The notes under the pieces are model-generated. The model did no database searches, was not told the DNA's origin, and saw nothing but the letters and a program-made list of their open reading frames with translations. Positions 36,073 through 45,378 of a stretch of 64,000 nucleotides of DNA are shown here, one piece after another. The DNA is taken from NCBI RefSeq assembly GCF_030142155.1, contig NZ_CP126247.1:2852001-2916000 (forward strand), written 5' to 3'. This DNA is from Arthrobacter sp. zg-Y820 (GTDB taxonomy: Bacteria; Actinomycetota; Actinomycetes; Actinomycetales; Micrococcaceae). Position numbers and translations under genes: made by a program. Numbering within the stretch: position 1 is the stretch's first letter; each line of letters begins with the position of its first letter.

Positions 36073-36918
36073 TCAGATCAGTTTCTGGGCGGCAAGGTAG
36101 TCCACCAGCGCCACGCCGGCGGTGCCGTCGTCGGTAATGATGGTGCCGGCCGAGCGCGGCGGACGGGGAGCGGAAGCGGCAACCGTGGTCCACGAACCGT
36201 CCTGTCCCACCTGCGCGGGATCGATTCCCAGGTCCTGGAGCGACAGCACCGTGACGGTTTTCTTCTTGGCCGCCATGATGCCCTTGAAATTGGGGTAGCG
36301 CGGGTCATTGGCCTGGTCGGTAACGGAGACCAGGGCCGGCAGCGGCGCCTCCAGCGTTTCGGAGTAGGAGTCACCGTCCCGCCGGGCGCGGACGACGACG
36401 GCGCCGTCGTCGTCGTCGTCGTGCACCTCCAGCTCGGAGGCGAAAGTGATCTGGGCCAGCTGCAGGCGTTCGGCCAGCTGCGCCGGTACCAGCGATGTCT
36501 CACCGTCGGTGGAGGACATGCCGGCCACCACCAGGTCGGGCAGTCCGGAGCCGCCGCCGACCGCATGCCGGACCGCGGCGGCCAGCACCAGGGAAGTCGC
36601 TGCCGCATCGGAACCGGGCAGGGCGGCGTCGTTAATGTGCACCCCCTGGTAGGCGCCCATCTGCAGGGCCTTTTTCACGGCGTTGACCGCCGCCTCCGGG
36701 CCCATCGTGAGGGCGGTGACCATGTTCCCGGCAGCCTGTCCCCCGCGGGCCTCGGCCAGCTGAAGGGCAGCCTCGAGGGCGTACTCATCGAGTTCGGAAA
36801 GGATGGAGTCGGATCGGTCCAGGGTGTGGCCGGGTCCGGAAAGATGCCTGTCGAACTGGGCATCGGGCACGTGCTTCACCAAAACGACGATGTTCAGCGG
36901 CCTCTTGGATTCCTGCAT
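36073..36918 (-). CDS. etfB: Electron transfer flavoprotein subunit beta
   Basis: Start ATG 36918 (MQESKRPLNIVVLVKHVPDA), with AAAGG seven bases upstream; an upstream frame to 37110 is not coding-like. The 281-residue protein has DLVVAGMSSTDGETSLVPAQ, LAERLQLAQITFASELEVHD and PRYPNFKGIMAAKKKTVTVL, typical of EtfB/FixA AMP-binding subunits. A run of five Asp codons in LEVHDDDDDGAVVVRARRDG makes an acidic loop. It is the first gene of etfB-etfA-PIG-L. Confidence 0.96.
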   Translation of the reverse strand: MQESKRPLNIVVLVKHVPDAQFDRHLSGPGHTLDRSDSILSELDEYALEAALQLAEARGGQAAGNMVTALTMGPEAAVNAVKKALQMGAYQGVHINDAALPGSDAAATSLVLAAAVRHAVGGGSGLPDLVVAGMSSTDGETSLVPAQLAERLQLAQITFASELEVHDDDDDGAVVVRARRDGDSYSETLEAPLPALVSVTDQANDPRYPNFKGIMAAKKKTVTVLSLQDLGIDPAQVGQDGSWTTVAASAPRPPRSAGTIITDDGTAGVALVDYLAAQKLI

Positions 36919-37048
36919 GCGGGGCCTTTCTGGCGTTGTAGATCTTCCCGGGCGCGGCTGCACCGGGTCCGTGGCCACCCGCGCAGGGCGACTGAACAAG
37001 CTAATCACATTGCGCGGACGCACCGTGCCGGCATCCGGCAGCAAACAG

Positions 37049-37089
37049 TGCAGGGACTGCCCCTCCCGGGAGAGGAGGCAGTCCCTGCA
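37049..37089. terminator. Perfect long hairpin between htrA and etfB
   Basis: TGCAGGGACTGCC (37049-37061) pairs with GGCAGTCCCTGCA (37077-37089). The loop contains a further CTCCC/GGGAG stem. It lies 43 bases beyond the htrA stop on the minus strand and is followed on that strand by CTGTTTGC. It probably ends htrA transcription before etfB. Confidence 0.8.
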
Positions 37090-37131
37090 ATCCTTCTGCG
37101 TTCCTGGCACGCCGCCGGGGCGGGCGTTGTC

Positions 37132-38643
37132 CTACTGGTCGGCGGAGTCGCCCAGCGTCACGTCGACGCTGTCGGTATCCCCGCCCCGGGTGTAGTCAAC
37201 GGTGACTTTGCTGCCCGCTGCCTGCATCCGGATGGCGGCTGTCAGGGACTGCGCATCGGTGACGGGGATACCGTTCACGGCAGTGATGACGTCGCCCTGC
37301 TTCAGCCCTGCCCGGGCAGCCGGGGTTCCGCCGGCCGGATTCTCGGCCACCTCGGCACCCACGGTGAAGGTGGAGGAGCTGGACGCTGTCGCGGGGGTTA
37401 CGGACACGCCAAGGAATCCGTGGGTTGCCGACCCGGTTTCGATGATCTCGTCAGCCACCCGCTCGGCGTAGCTCATGGGAACCGCAAAGCCGACGCCGAT
37501 GCTTCCGCTTTCCTCGCTGGCCGAGGCAATCGCCACGTTGACGCCGATCACGTCGCCGTCGGTGTTCACCAGGGCGCCGCCGGAGTTGCCGTGGTTGATG
37601 GCCGCATCGGTCTGGATGACGTCCAGATAAATCGAGCTGGACGCTGCACTCTGTTCCTGGCTGGACCCGTCCGGCGGAGCGAAGCGGAAGCCGAAGCCGT
37701 CATCCTCGCCCGATCCGTCGGACTCCGATTCCGGAGCCGCCGAGGACTGCACGCTGATGGTGCGGTTCAGGGTCGAGACGATTCCGTCGGTGACGGTGCC
37801 GGCAAGACCCAGCGGAGCACCGATGGCGATGACGGTGTCACCGACATTAAGATCGTCCGAATTTCCCAGGGTGGCGGGCGTGATGTCATCGGCGTCGACC
37901 TTGATGACGGCCAGGTCGGAAACCGGATCGGTCCCGACGATGGTCGCCGTGAAGACCCGTCCGTCGTTCGCCTGGACCTCGATGGTCGGGTCGGCGACGG
38001 TACCGCCCAGGGTGACCACGTGGGTGTTGGTCAGAATGTGTCCGTCGTCGTCCAGGATGATCCCGGACCCGGTGCCGGAACTGCCGCTGGCCGCCACGTC
38101 GATGGTGACGACGCTGGGCGAAGCCTTCACTGCGGCGGCCGTGACGGCATTGACGCTGTCTTCGTTGTTCACGACAACGGTCTGCGCCTGGCCGGTGCTT
38201 TGGGGAGCCGAATCATCATCCAGCCAGTAATTGGCGGCTACTGCAGTGCCGCCGCCCAGGAGTCCGGCCAGCAGCATGCCGGTCACCAGCGTTCCGGTGC
38301 CAAATCTGCGGGCGGGCGGAGCAGCGGCGGGCCGGTAATCCGGGCCGTAGGGGGCCTGGCCGTAGCCTGAGCCGGAATAGCTGCTGCTTCCGGAAGCGGG
38401 GCCGTAGGCCGGCGGTGCCGCGACGCCCGGAGCGCTGTCCTGGTGCGTCGAGCCGTAGAACGGCTGATTGGAGGGCGGCGGCGTCTGGGCGTGCCGGTCG
38501 CCGGCTTCCGGCTGGACGGGGACCTGCTGCGTCTGCCCTTCGCCGTCGGCCGCAGTTACGCCGTCGGAGGAAGCAGGCGGGGCAGGCGGGCGGGGAGGCA
38601 GTGGACGCTGCGGGTCCCCGGCGCCTCCGTATTGCTCAGACAT
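37132..38643 (-). CDS. HtrA/DegP-type serine protease with PDZ domain (PepD-like)
   Basis: Start ATG 38643 (MSEQYGGAGDPQRPLPPRPP), with GAAAGGAC seven bases upstream. The 503-residue protein has a Pro/Gln/Tyr-rich cytoplasmic leader (1-125) and a transmembrane helix (about 126-150, TLVTGMLLAGLLGGGTAVAA). The trypsin-like domain carries His in HILTNTHVVTLGG, Asp in PVSDLAVIKVDA and Ser in NHGNSGGALVNTD. A C-terminal PDZ domain follows (LKQGDVITAVNGIPVTDAQS). All three catalytic residues are present. It should degrade misfolded envelope proteins on the outer face of the membrane. It is divergent from the tpm-pspA pair. Confidence 0.93.
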   Translation of the reverse strand: MSEQYGGAGDPQRPLPPRPPAPPASSDGVTAADGEGQTQQVPVQPEAGDRHAQTPPPSNQPFYGSTHQDSAPGVAAPPAYGPASGSSSYSGSGYGQAPYGPDYRPAAAPPARRFGTGTLVTGMLLAGLLGGGTAVAANYWLDDDSAPQSTGQAQTVVVNNEDSVNAVTAAAVKASPSVVTIDVAASGSSGTGSGIILDDDGHILTNTHVVTLGGTVADPTIEVQANDGRVFTATIVGTDPVSDLAVIKVDADDITPATLGNSDDLNVGDTVIAIGAPLGLAGTVTDGIVSTLNRTISVQSSAAPESESDGSGEDDGFGFRFAPPDGSSQEQSAASSSIYLDVIQTDAAINHGNSGGALVNTDGDVIGVNVAIASASEESGSIGVGFAVPMSYAERVADEIIETGSATHGFLGVSVTPATASSSSTFTVGAEVAENPAGGTPAARAGLKQGDVITAVNGIPVTDAQSLTAAIRMQAAGSKVTVDYTRGGDTDSVDVTLGDSADQ

Positions 38644-38776
38644 GTGCTGTCCTTTCCAGATCGGTGTGCCCATGAACGTTGCTCACTCAACTATGACAGC
38701 ACTTGCTGTGACGCGCTCTGGAGATTCCTGAACGGTTCCTGAGAGTTCGCCGAAAGCTGCATGGCCACGAACGTGG

Positions 38777-38805
38777 TGGACTGGGTATCCGGCGAACCAT
38801 AGAAT
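38777..38805 (+). promoter_or_regulatory. Sigma-70-type promoter upstream of the TPM-domain gene
   Basis: TGGACT (38777-38782) and TAGAAT (38800-38805) are separated by 17 bases, near-consensus for a housekeeping promoter. The predicted start near 38812 leaves an 88-base leader before ATG 38900. The remaining part of the 257-base intergenic region (38643-38776) holds the htrA upstream region and nothing else recognisable. Confidence 0.5.
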
Positions 38806-38899
38806 CGATGCAACTGCTTGCCCGCCCCGAAAGGGATTTGACGGGTCCGGCGGAGCGCGGCGGATCAGTCAGATGCCATTACGAACCTGAGGACAATTT

Positions 38900-40942
38900 A
38901 TGCGGTTGAAGACCAAGCGGCTAGCGGCCGTGCTGGGTTTGAGTGTCACGGCGGTGCTGGGTACGGCCACGGCTGCTTCTGCCGTGCCGCCCGTGACCAT
39001 TCCGCCGGGACAGTTTGTGGTCGACGACGCCGGTGTACTGGGTTCGGACGCAGACGAGGTCCGCAACGCGATTTCCGAGACGCGGCAGGACAGCGGCTAC
39101 ACCCTGTTCGTGGTTTACGTGGACGAGTTCAGCAATCCCTCTGATCCCGCGGCCTGGGGCAACCAGGTGGTCGCGCAGAGGAACATGGGTGAACGCGAGG
39201 TCCTGCTCAGCATCGCCACGGAGAGCCGGCAGCTGCAGGTTTCTGCCCCCCAGGACACCGTCCTGACGCAGAAGCATGAAGAGGCGATGGTGGCCGCGGC
39301 CACCGACGAACTGTTCGGCAAGGAGACCATCACCTCGTCCGACTGGGCCGCAGCAGCGGTCAACACCGCCGACGCGCTGGAGACCGGCCGGAGCGGAAGC
39401 TCATCCGGCGGCTCGGCCGGCGCCAGCCTCGCCCCGGTCCTCCTCATCGGAGGCATCATCCTGCTCGGCGGCGGCGCCGCATTCCTGTTTGTCCGGAGCC
39501 GACGCCAGGGTGCCGTCACGGCGGGCCCCGCCCGCGCCGAGGATGCCCCGCCCACCGATCCCCTTGACGAGCTGAGCGTGGAGGATCTCCGCAAGCGCGC
39601 CGGCAGCCTCCTGATTGCCGCCGACGACGCCATCAAGTCCAGCGAGCAGGAGCTTAACTTCGCGATGGCCTCCTACGGCGACGAGGCCGTGAAGACCTTC
39701 ACCGAAGACCTCGCCGCGGCACAAACCCACATGAGTGAATCCTTCAAGATGCAGCAGCAGCTGGACGACCACATTCCGGACACCGAGGCCCAGCAGCGGA
39801 CCTGGCTCAAGGACATCATCCGGCGGTGCGAGGCAGTGAACTCCTCCCTGCAGGCGCACAAGGAAGACTTCGACAAACTGCGTGAACTGGAGAAGAACGC
39901 GCCTGCCGCCCTGGCCGACGCGCGCCGGAACGCCCAGGCGGCGGCCAGCCGGCTGGGGGCGGCCGAACGCTCCCTGGCCGAGCTTCGCCAGCGCTACGCG
40001 GATTCGGCCCTCACCCAGGTTTCCGACAACATCGAGCAGGCCCGCGAGCGGCTGGAATTCGTGGACAACGCGGCGGAAGCCGCCTCCGCGAAGCTCGACG
40101 AGGGCGACACGGCGTCGGCAGTGGTTGCCGTCCGCGCCGCCGAAGAGAGCGTGCACCAGACCAACGTGCTGCTCGACGCCATTGAGAAGACCGGGCGGGA
40201 ACTGGACTCGGCCCGCGGCGAGCTGCAGCGCGCGGTGGCTGATGCCCGGCAGGATCTGGCCCAGGCCCGTGCCTTCGCCGCAAACGGAGGCAACAACGGC
40301 CTCGCGGGCCCGGTTGCCGGCGTCGAGGCGGCCCTGTCCGCCATCGACAGCGAATCCTCGACCAAGAACAACCCGGTTGAACTGCTGCGGCGCCTGGAGA
40401 CTGCCAATGCGCAGCTGGACCGCGCGTTGGAGGGCATCCGCGACCGGCAGGAGCAGGAACGCCGGGCCAGGGATGCTCTCCAGCATGCAGTCATGTCTGC
40501 CCAGGCCCAGATCTCCGGCACCTCCGACTACATCCGCGCCCGGCGCGGCGGTGTCGGCAGCGAGGCACGGACCCGGCTCGCTGAGGCAGAGCGGAACCTC
40601 CAGCAGGCCATCGCGCTGCAGTCCTCGGATCCCGTGAGCGCCCTCGCCTATGCACAGCAGGCGAATGCGCTGGCGGCGCAGGCAGCTGACATGGCCCAGC
40701 AGGATGTCGACGGCTTCGGCGGCATGGGTGGCGGCGGCTTCGGCGGCGGCGGCATGTATGGAGGACGCGGCGGCGGTTCGGGTCTTGGCGGAGCCATCCT
40801 CGGCGGCATCCTCATCGATTCCATCCTCCGTGGCGGAGGAGGAGGCGGCGGCTGGGGCGGCGGCGGTTTCGGCGGCTTCGGCGGAGGCGGCGGCTTCGGC
40901 GGGGGCGGCGGCGGCTTTGACGGCGGCGGCGGAAGTTTCTAG
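38900..40942 (+). CDS. TPM domain membrane protein
   Basis: 680 residues from ATG 38900 with GAGGAC upstream. A signal peptide (1-28) is followed by a TPM_phosphatase domain (about 30-150: GQFVVDDAGVLGSDADEVRN, YTLFVVYVDEFSNPSDPAAW, EREVLLSIATESRQLQV). A transmembrane helix follows (about 172-195, LAPVLLIGGIILLGGGAAFL), then a long cytoplasmic coiled coil (about 230-600) with many Ala, Glu, Gln and Arg. The C-terminal tail is glycine-rich (about 605-680). TPM proteins have been linked to phosphatase activity and, in plants, to photosystem repair; the role in actinobacteria is unknown. It is followed by pspA after 69 bases and is likely co-transcribed. Confidence 0.9.
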   Translation: MRLKTKRLAAVLGLSVTAVLGTATAASAVPPVTIPPGQFVVDDAGVLGSDADEVRNAISETRQDSGYTLFVVYVDEFSNPSDPAAWGNQVVAQRNMGEREVLLSIATESRQLQVSAPQDTVLTQKHEEAMVAAATDELFGKETITSSDWAAAAVNTADALETGRSGSSSGGSAGASLAPVLLIGGIILLGGGAAFLFVRSRRQGAVTAGPARAEDAPPTDPLDELSVEDLRKRAGSLLIAADDAIKSSEQELNFAMASYGDEAVKTFTEDLAAAQTHMSESFKMQQQLDDHIPDTEAQQRTWLKDIIRRCEAVNSSLQAHKEDFDKLRELEKNAPAALADARRNAQAAASRLGAAERSLAELRQRYADSALTQVSDNIEQARERLEFVDNAAEAASAKLDEGDTASAVVAVRAAEESVHQTNVLLDAIEKTGRELDSARGELQRAVADARQDLAQARAFAANGGNNGLAGPVAGVEAALSAIDSESSTKNNPVELLRRLETANAQLDRALEGIRDRQEQERRARDALQHAVMSAQAQISGTSDYIRARRGGVGSEARTRLAEAERNLQQAIALQSSDPVSALAYAQQANALAAQAADMAQQDVDGFGGMGGGGFGGGGMYGGRGGGSGLGGAILGGILIDSILRGGGGGGGWGGGGFGGFGGGGGFGGGGGGFDGGGGSF

Positions 40943-41011
40943 GTTCACGTTCCGCTGATGGCTCCAACACTTTTTTCCAAATTCGTAACCAAAAACCGAA
41001 AGGCAGACATC

Positions 41012-41752
41012 GTGGTAAAGCAGTCAATCTTTGGACGTATCACCCAGCTCGCCAAGGCGAACATCAACGCCATCCTCGACCAGGCCGAGGACCCGCAGAA
41101 GATGCTCGACCAGATGGTCCGGGACTACAGCAACAACATTGCCGAGGCTGAGAGCGCTGTCGCCCAGACCATCGGCAACCTGCGCATGCTTCAGGACGAC
41201 TACAACGAAGACATCCAGAACGCGCGCAACTGGGGCAACAAGGCGCTGGCCGCATCGCGGAAGGCCGACGAATTCCGGTCTGCCGGCAACACCGCCGACG
41301 CACAGAAGTTCGACAACCTCGCCAAGGTTGCCATCCAGCGGCAGATGGCTTCTGAAAACGAAGCCAAGGGCGCCGAGCCCACCATCGCTTCGCAGGAAGA
41401 GATCGTGGAACGGCTCAAGACCGGCCTGGATCAGATGAAGGGCAAGCTGAACCAGCTGCAGAGCAAGCGCGACGAACTGATCGCCCGTGCGCGCAACGCC
41501 CACGCCCAGACCCAGATGCACGAAGCCATGAAGAGCATCGACGTCATGGATTCCACCTCCGAGGTGGGCCGCTTCGAAGAGAAGATCCGCCGCGAAGAAG
41601 CCCGCGTCCGCGGTGCCAATGAACTGGCCTCTTCCAGCTTGGACGCACAGTTCGAAAGCCTGGAGGACCTGGGCGAGCAGACCGAGGTCGAGGCCCGCTT
41701 GGCCGCGCTGAAGAGCTCCGGCTCCGGACAGTCGGCCCTCGAACAGAACTAG
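41012..41752 (+). CDS. pspA: PspA/IM30 family phage-shock protein
   Basis: Start GTG 41012 (MVKQSIFGRITQLAKANINA), with AAAGG eight bases upstream; the in-frame ATG at 40958 is in the tpm 3' region. The 246-residue protein is almost entirely coiled-coil, with the PspA N-terminal helix NINAILDQAEDPQKMLDQMV, then RDYSNNIAEAESAVAQTIGN and a later IASQEEIVERLKTGLDQMKG. PspA binds stressed inner membrane and stabilises it. Mycobacterial homologues include Rv2744c. A long perfect hairpin ends the transcript. Confidence 0.94.
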   Translation: MVKQSIFGRITQLAKANINAILDQAEDPQKMLDQMVRDYSNNIAEAESAVAQTIGNLRMLQDDYNEDIQNARNWGNKALAASRKADEFRSAGNTADAQKFDNLAKVAIQRQMASENEAKGAEPTIASQEEIVERLKTGLDQMKGKLNQLQSKRDELIARARNAHAQTQMHEAMKSIDVMDSTSEVGRFEEKIRREEARVRGANELASSSLDAQFESLEDLGEQTEVEARLAALKSSGSGQSALEQN

Positions 41753-41788
41753 CACCGGCTAAGCCGGCGGCGCCGGCCAAGCCGGCCG

Positions 41789-41821
41789 AACGGGCGGCAC
41801 TCCATTGGAGTGCCGCCCGTT
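41789..41821 (+). terminator. Perfect hairpin after pspA
   Basis: AACGGGCGGCACTCCA (41789-41804) pairs with TGGAGTGCCGCCCGTT (41806-41821), a 16-base arm. It lies about 37 bases past the pspA stop. A short GTTGCTGTTT tail follows. Likely an intrinsic terminator for tpm-pspA. Confidence 0.85.
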
Positions 41822-41931
41822 GCTGTTTCCGGCACGGCTCCCCCGCTGCGCTTCAAGGACCAGAGCACGGCAGAGGAGACTGCGCCAGAGGAGGCAAAGA
41901 CGCCCAAGGCAAAAAGTCCCGGCAACGCAGA

Positions 41932-41965
41932 AAGTCCCGACCGGCATTTCTGCCGATCGGGACTT
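41932..41965 (-). terminator. Hairpin downstream of the initiator tRNA gene
   Basis: AAGTCCCGACCGGCA (41932-41946) pairs with TGCCGATCGGGACTT (41951-41965) around TTTC, with one mismatch. On the minus strand it comes 25 bases after the tRNA 3' end and is followed by TCTGCG, then a GGGACTTTTTGCC stretch. Fits an intrinsic terminator for the tRNA transcript. Confidence 0.75.
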
Positions 41966-41989
41966 CCTGATGATGCCAATGCCGCTATG

Positions 41990-42066
41990 TGGTTGCGGGG
42001 GCAAGATTTGAACTTGCGACCTCTGGGTTATGAGCCCAGCGAGCTACCGAACTGCTCCACCCCGCG
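41990..42066 (-). tRNA. tRNA-fMet (CAU), initiator
   Basis: A 77-nt cloverleaf on the minus strand, ending in encoded CCA. Acceptor arms are CGCGGGG and CCCCGCA, so the first pair is the C1-A72 mismatch that marks bacterial initiators. The anticodon stem-loop is CTGGG-CTCATAA-CCCAG, with the three G-C pairs of initiator tRNAs and anticodon CAU. The T loop is TTCAAAT. No second tRNA is seen nearby. Confidence 0.97.
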
Positions 42067-42129
42067 GCGTGATAGTTAACTCTACCTGCCGCGGGGCTGA
42101 GCCGCAAATCGTCTGCTTCCGCTTCCCGA

Positions 42130-45100
42130 TTAGTCGCCCTGGGTGCCCTCGGTGGGTGCGGGGGTTGCGCCCTCCGCGCCCTCTGTGGCGGCGCCGTCGG
42201 CCTCCCCGGCGGCTGCTTCCATGGCTTCCTGGGCCGCGATGGCCTTCTGGATGGCCGCGTTGAGCTTGTCCTGCGCTTCGCCGTAGGCGGCGAAGTCGTT
42301 GGCTGCCAGTGCGGACTGGCCCTCCTGGATGGCGCTTCCGGCATCAGCCAGTGCGGCGGCCAGGTCGGCCTCGGCACTGGTGTCGCCCGGTACCTCTCCC
42401 GGGCCCGGAGCGGGCGTCTGGCCAACATTCTCGGAGTCACCGGTGATGGCACCTGAGTCGCCGCCGAAGACCTGGTTCAGGGCTTCGTCCAGTGTGGGGG
42501 CGAACCCAACCTTCTCACCGAAGTTGACCAGCACGCGCTGCAGCGTCGGATAGGAAGCGTCGCCGGAGGACTGGACGTAGACCGGCTGCACGTAGAGCAT
42601 GCCCTCGCCCACGGGCAGGGAGAGCAGGTTGCCGTTGATGACCTCGGAGGCGCCCTGGCGCAGCAGGTTCAGTGCGTTCGAGACCGTCGGGTCGGAGTTG
42701 AACCGGTTCTGTGCCTGGCCCGGACCCGGTACAACGGTGTCGGTGGGCAGCGAGAGCAGCCGGAGCTTGCCGTAGTCCTCGCTCTTGACCCCGTCCTCGC
42801 CGGTGCCGGCATCCGCTTCTGCGGCCAGGAAGCCGTAGAGCACGTTGCGGGCCTCGCCGTTGGGCGAGACAAACGGAATGAACGGCGTGGTGAGCGAGAA
42901 CGCGGTCTCGTCCTGGCCCGGCATCTGCAGGGACAGGTAGTAGGGCGGCTGCTTGACCTCGGAGTTGGTGACCGTGGGGTCGTTCGGAACGCTCCAGGCG
43001 TCGTCGTTCTTGAAGAACGAATCAGCGTTGGTGACGTGGTACTTGCCCATGAGCTCGCGCTGGACCTTGAACTGGTCCTCCGGGTAGCGCACATGCGCCA
43101 TCAGGTCAGCTGACATCTCGCTGTACGGCTTGAGCGTGGACGGGAAGACACTCTGCCAGGACTGCAGCAGCGGGTCCTGGTCATCCCAGGCGTAGAGCGT
43201 GACGGAGCCGTCGTAGGCGTCCACCGTGGCCTTCACCGCGTTGCGGATGTAGTTGACCTGGTCGGCGGGCAGCGCCGCAGCACCGGTGGTCAGGGAGTCA
43301 GTGGTTGCGGCCTGAAGTTCCTGCTGGGTGGAATACGGGAAGTACTTGCTGGTGGTGTAGCCGTCCACGATCCACTGGACCCGGCCGTCCACGACGGCGG
43401 GGTAGGCGTTGCCGTCTACTGTCAGGTACGGCGCAACCTTCTCCACGCGTTCGCGGGGATCGCGGTCGTAGAGGATCTGGGATTCTTCGTTGATCGCGTC
43501 CGAGAGCAGGAGCTCGGTGGACTGGAACTTGATGGCGTAGACCAGCTGGTTGAAGAGGTTGCCCACGCTCGGGCCGCCCTCGCCGTCGAACGTGGTCTGG
43601 GACTCGGTGTCCGAGTCGCCGGTCTGCGGGCGGTCGATTTCCTGCGGTGCGGACCCTTCGGGCGCTCCGACTACCGAGTAGTCGGGTGAGGATTCGCCGA
43701 AGTAGATCCGCGGCTCGTAGTCCCCAAGCACGCCGCTGGACGGAATGCCGGATTCCATGAAGCTGGGCTTGCCGTCGGCCTGGACGGTGGAGCCGCGGGC
43801 GGCAACCACGCCGTAGCCGTGGGTGTACAGGATGTGTTCGTTGACCCAGCCGTCGGGCACGCCGTCGGTGTTCAGCTCACGGACCGCGATCACGGTGTCC
43901 TGGATCTCGCCGTCGATGTCGTAACGGTCAACGTTGAGCGTTTCCGGGAACTGGTAGTACTGGCGGAACTGCTGCAGCTGCGAGAAGGCCGGGGACACCA
44001 CGTTCGGGTCCAGCAGGCGGATGTTGGAGGTGGTGCCGGAATCTTTGGCGAGCGCTCCGGCGTTGGCTTCAACCGTGGCCTTGTACTCGGTAACCTCGGT
44101 CTCGTCCAGGCCGTAGGCCTCGCGCGTCAGCTCGATGTTGCGCTGGATGTACGGCTCTTCCTTGCTCAGTTCCGAGGGCTTGACCTGGTACTGCTGGACG
44201 ATCCACGGGTAGACGCCGCCGGCCACGATGGCCGTAATGATCAGCATGGCCGTACCGATGATCGGCAGGCGCCACCGGCCGATGAAGGCGGACACAATGA
44301 ACAGCAGGGCCACGATGACGGAGGCCACGGTCAGGATGGTCTTGGTGGGAATGACCGCTTCGACGTCCGTGTACAGGGCGCCGGTCCAGGTGCCGGAGGT
44401 GCTCAGCAGGGTGTTGTAGCGGTCCAGCCAGAAGTTGGCAGCCTGCAGGAGCAGGAAGGCCGCGGCGATGACCGCGATGTGGATGCGTGCCTGCCGCGAA
44501 GTGAAGATGCCCTTTTCCTCAAGGCGGATGCCGCCGTACAGGTAGTGGGTCAGCAGCCCGGCGATGCCGGAGATGACCACAACGCTGATCAGGAAGCCAA
44601 CGATGAAGCCCAGGAAGGGCAGGGTGTTGAGGTAGAAGCTGAAGTCCAGGCCGAATTCCGGATCCTTCCGGCCGAACTCGCGGCGATTCAGGAACAGCAG
44701 CACCTGCTGCCACATGGACATGGCCGCCGTGCCGGCAAAGCCGCCGACAACGACGGGGATGCCGATCATCAGGAGCTTGCGGACGGGTTCAAGCTGCGCC
44801 TGGTAACGGTTCAGGTTGTCCTGCAGCGCACTGTCGGGTGCATACACGGGCCGCGATGCGTAGGCCGCCCGGATGCTGAAGAAAACGCAGCCGGCCATGA
44901 CGATGAAGGCACTGAGGAACATCGCGATGCGGGTCAGGTTTTCCTTGACGAAGACCTCGAGGTAGCCCAGCTGGTTGTACCAGAGGACATCCGCATAAAC
45001 CTGCGAAAAGTACACGAAGCCGATCACAAGGATCGCCACCACGATCAGCGTGGCGATCAGGGGGCTCGGGCCGCGCCGCTTGCCGGGGCTGGTGCCCGTA

Positions 45101-45144
45101 CTGGGGCTTGGTCGGGAGAATGGGCCGTTTGGTCCGGAAGTCAC
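42130..45144 (-). CDS. UPF0182 family large membrane protein
   Basis: I place the start at GTG 45144 ([20 protein letters not shown]), because GATGAGG lies five bases upstream. A TTG at 45186 also reads in frame but lacks a site. The 1,004-residue protein has seven or so transmembrane helices in the first 330 residues ([20 protein letters not shown], then [17 protein letters not shown], a UPF0182 hallmark). A very large extracytoplasmic domain and an Ala/Glu-rich acidic tail follow. The family is universal in actinobacteria (Rv3193c-like) but its role is unknown. It is the first of several genes with the same order as in mycobacteria. Confidence 0.93.
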   Translation of the reverse strand: MTSGPNGPFSRPSPSTGTSPGKRRGPSPLIATLIVVAILVIGFVYFSQVYADVLWYNQLGYLEVFVKENLTRIAMFLSAFIVMAGCVFFSIRAAYASRPVYAPDSALQDNLNRYQAQLEPVRKLLMIGIPVVVGGFAGTAAMSMWQQVLLFLNRREFGRKDPEFGLDFSFYLNTLPFLGFIVGFLISVVVISGIAGLLTHYLYGGIRLEEKGIFTSRQARIHIAVIAAAFLLLQAANFWLDRYNTLLSTSGTWTGALYTDVEAVIPTKTILTVASVIVALLFIVSAFIGRWRLPIIGTAMLIITAIVAGGVYPWIVQQYQVKPSELSKEEPYIQRNIELTREAYGLDETEVTEYKATVEANAGALAKDSGTTSNIRLLDPNVVSPAFSQLQQFRQYYQFPETLNVDRYDIDGEIQDTVIAVRELNTDGVPDGWVNEHILYTHGYGVVAARGSTVQADGKPSFMESGIPSSGVLGDYEPRIYFGESSPDYSVVGAPEGSAPQEIDRPQTGDSDTESQTTFDGEGGPSVGNLFNQLVYAIKFQSTELLLSDAINEESQILYDRDPRERVEKVAPYLTVDGNAYPAVVDGRVQWIVDGYTTSKYFPYSTQQELQAATTDSLTTGAAALPADQVNYIRNAVKATVDAYDGSVTLYAWDDQDPLLQSWQSVFPSTLKPYSEMSADLMAHVRYPEDQFKVQRELMGKYHVTNADSFFKNDDAWSVPNDPTVTNSEVKQPPYYLSLQMPGQDETAFSLTTPFIPFVSPNGEARNVLYGFLAAEADAGTGEDGVKSEDYGKLRLLSLPTDTVVPGPGQAQNRFNSDPTVSNALNLLRQGASEVINGNLLSLPVGEGMLYVQPVYVQSSGDASYPTLQRVLVNFGEKVGFAPTLDEALNQVFGGDSGAITGDSENVGQTPAPGPGEVPGDTSAEADLAAALADAGSAIQEGQSALAANDFAAYGEAQDKLNAAIQKAIAAQEAMEAAAGEADGAATEGAEGATPAPTEGTQGD

Positions 45145-45378
45145 TGTTACCTCATCGTTCGGTGCGTCGGTCCACGGCCCCTGCAACGGGTGCTGCAGGA
45201 CATTTTTGCTGTCCCCTCCGCAAGTTGCCGTGCTTTCTCATTCTGCCTTGTCTTCCTCGCACGGGGCCACTAACCCCGCCTTTGCGAAAGAACCTTTTCA
45301 CGATCGTGATGGGCCGCGGCCTGGCCCGAGTCCTTTTCCGGCCGGATCCAGGTCACTGGCTCATGCAGGCGCCTCGGG

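Noticed and set aside
36061..38370. 769-codon plus-strand frame opposite etfB and htrA
   Set aside because: Spans two unrelated minus-strand genes and their intergenic terminator; Gly/Arg/His-rich composition typical of a shadow frame.
39401..40948. 515-codon minus-strand frame opposite the TPM gene
   Set aside because: Ala-rich shadow of the glycine-rich tail and coiled coil; no ribosome-binding site and no motif.
41810..42079. Plus-strand 89-codon frame containing RGQDLNLRPLGYEPS
   Set aside because: A well-known artefact: this is the translated complement of the tRNA-fMet gene.
43819..45273. 484-codon plus-strand frame opposite UPF0182
   Set aside because: Shadow frame lying entirely within the UPF0182 gene and its promoter region.
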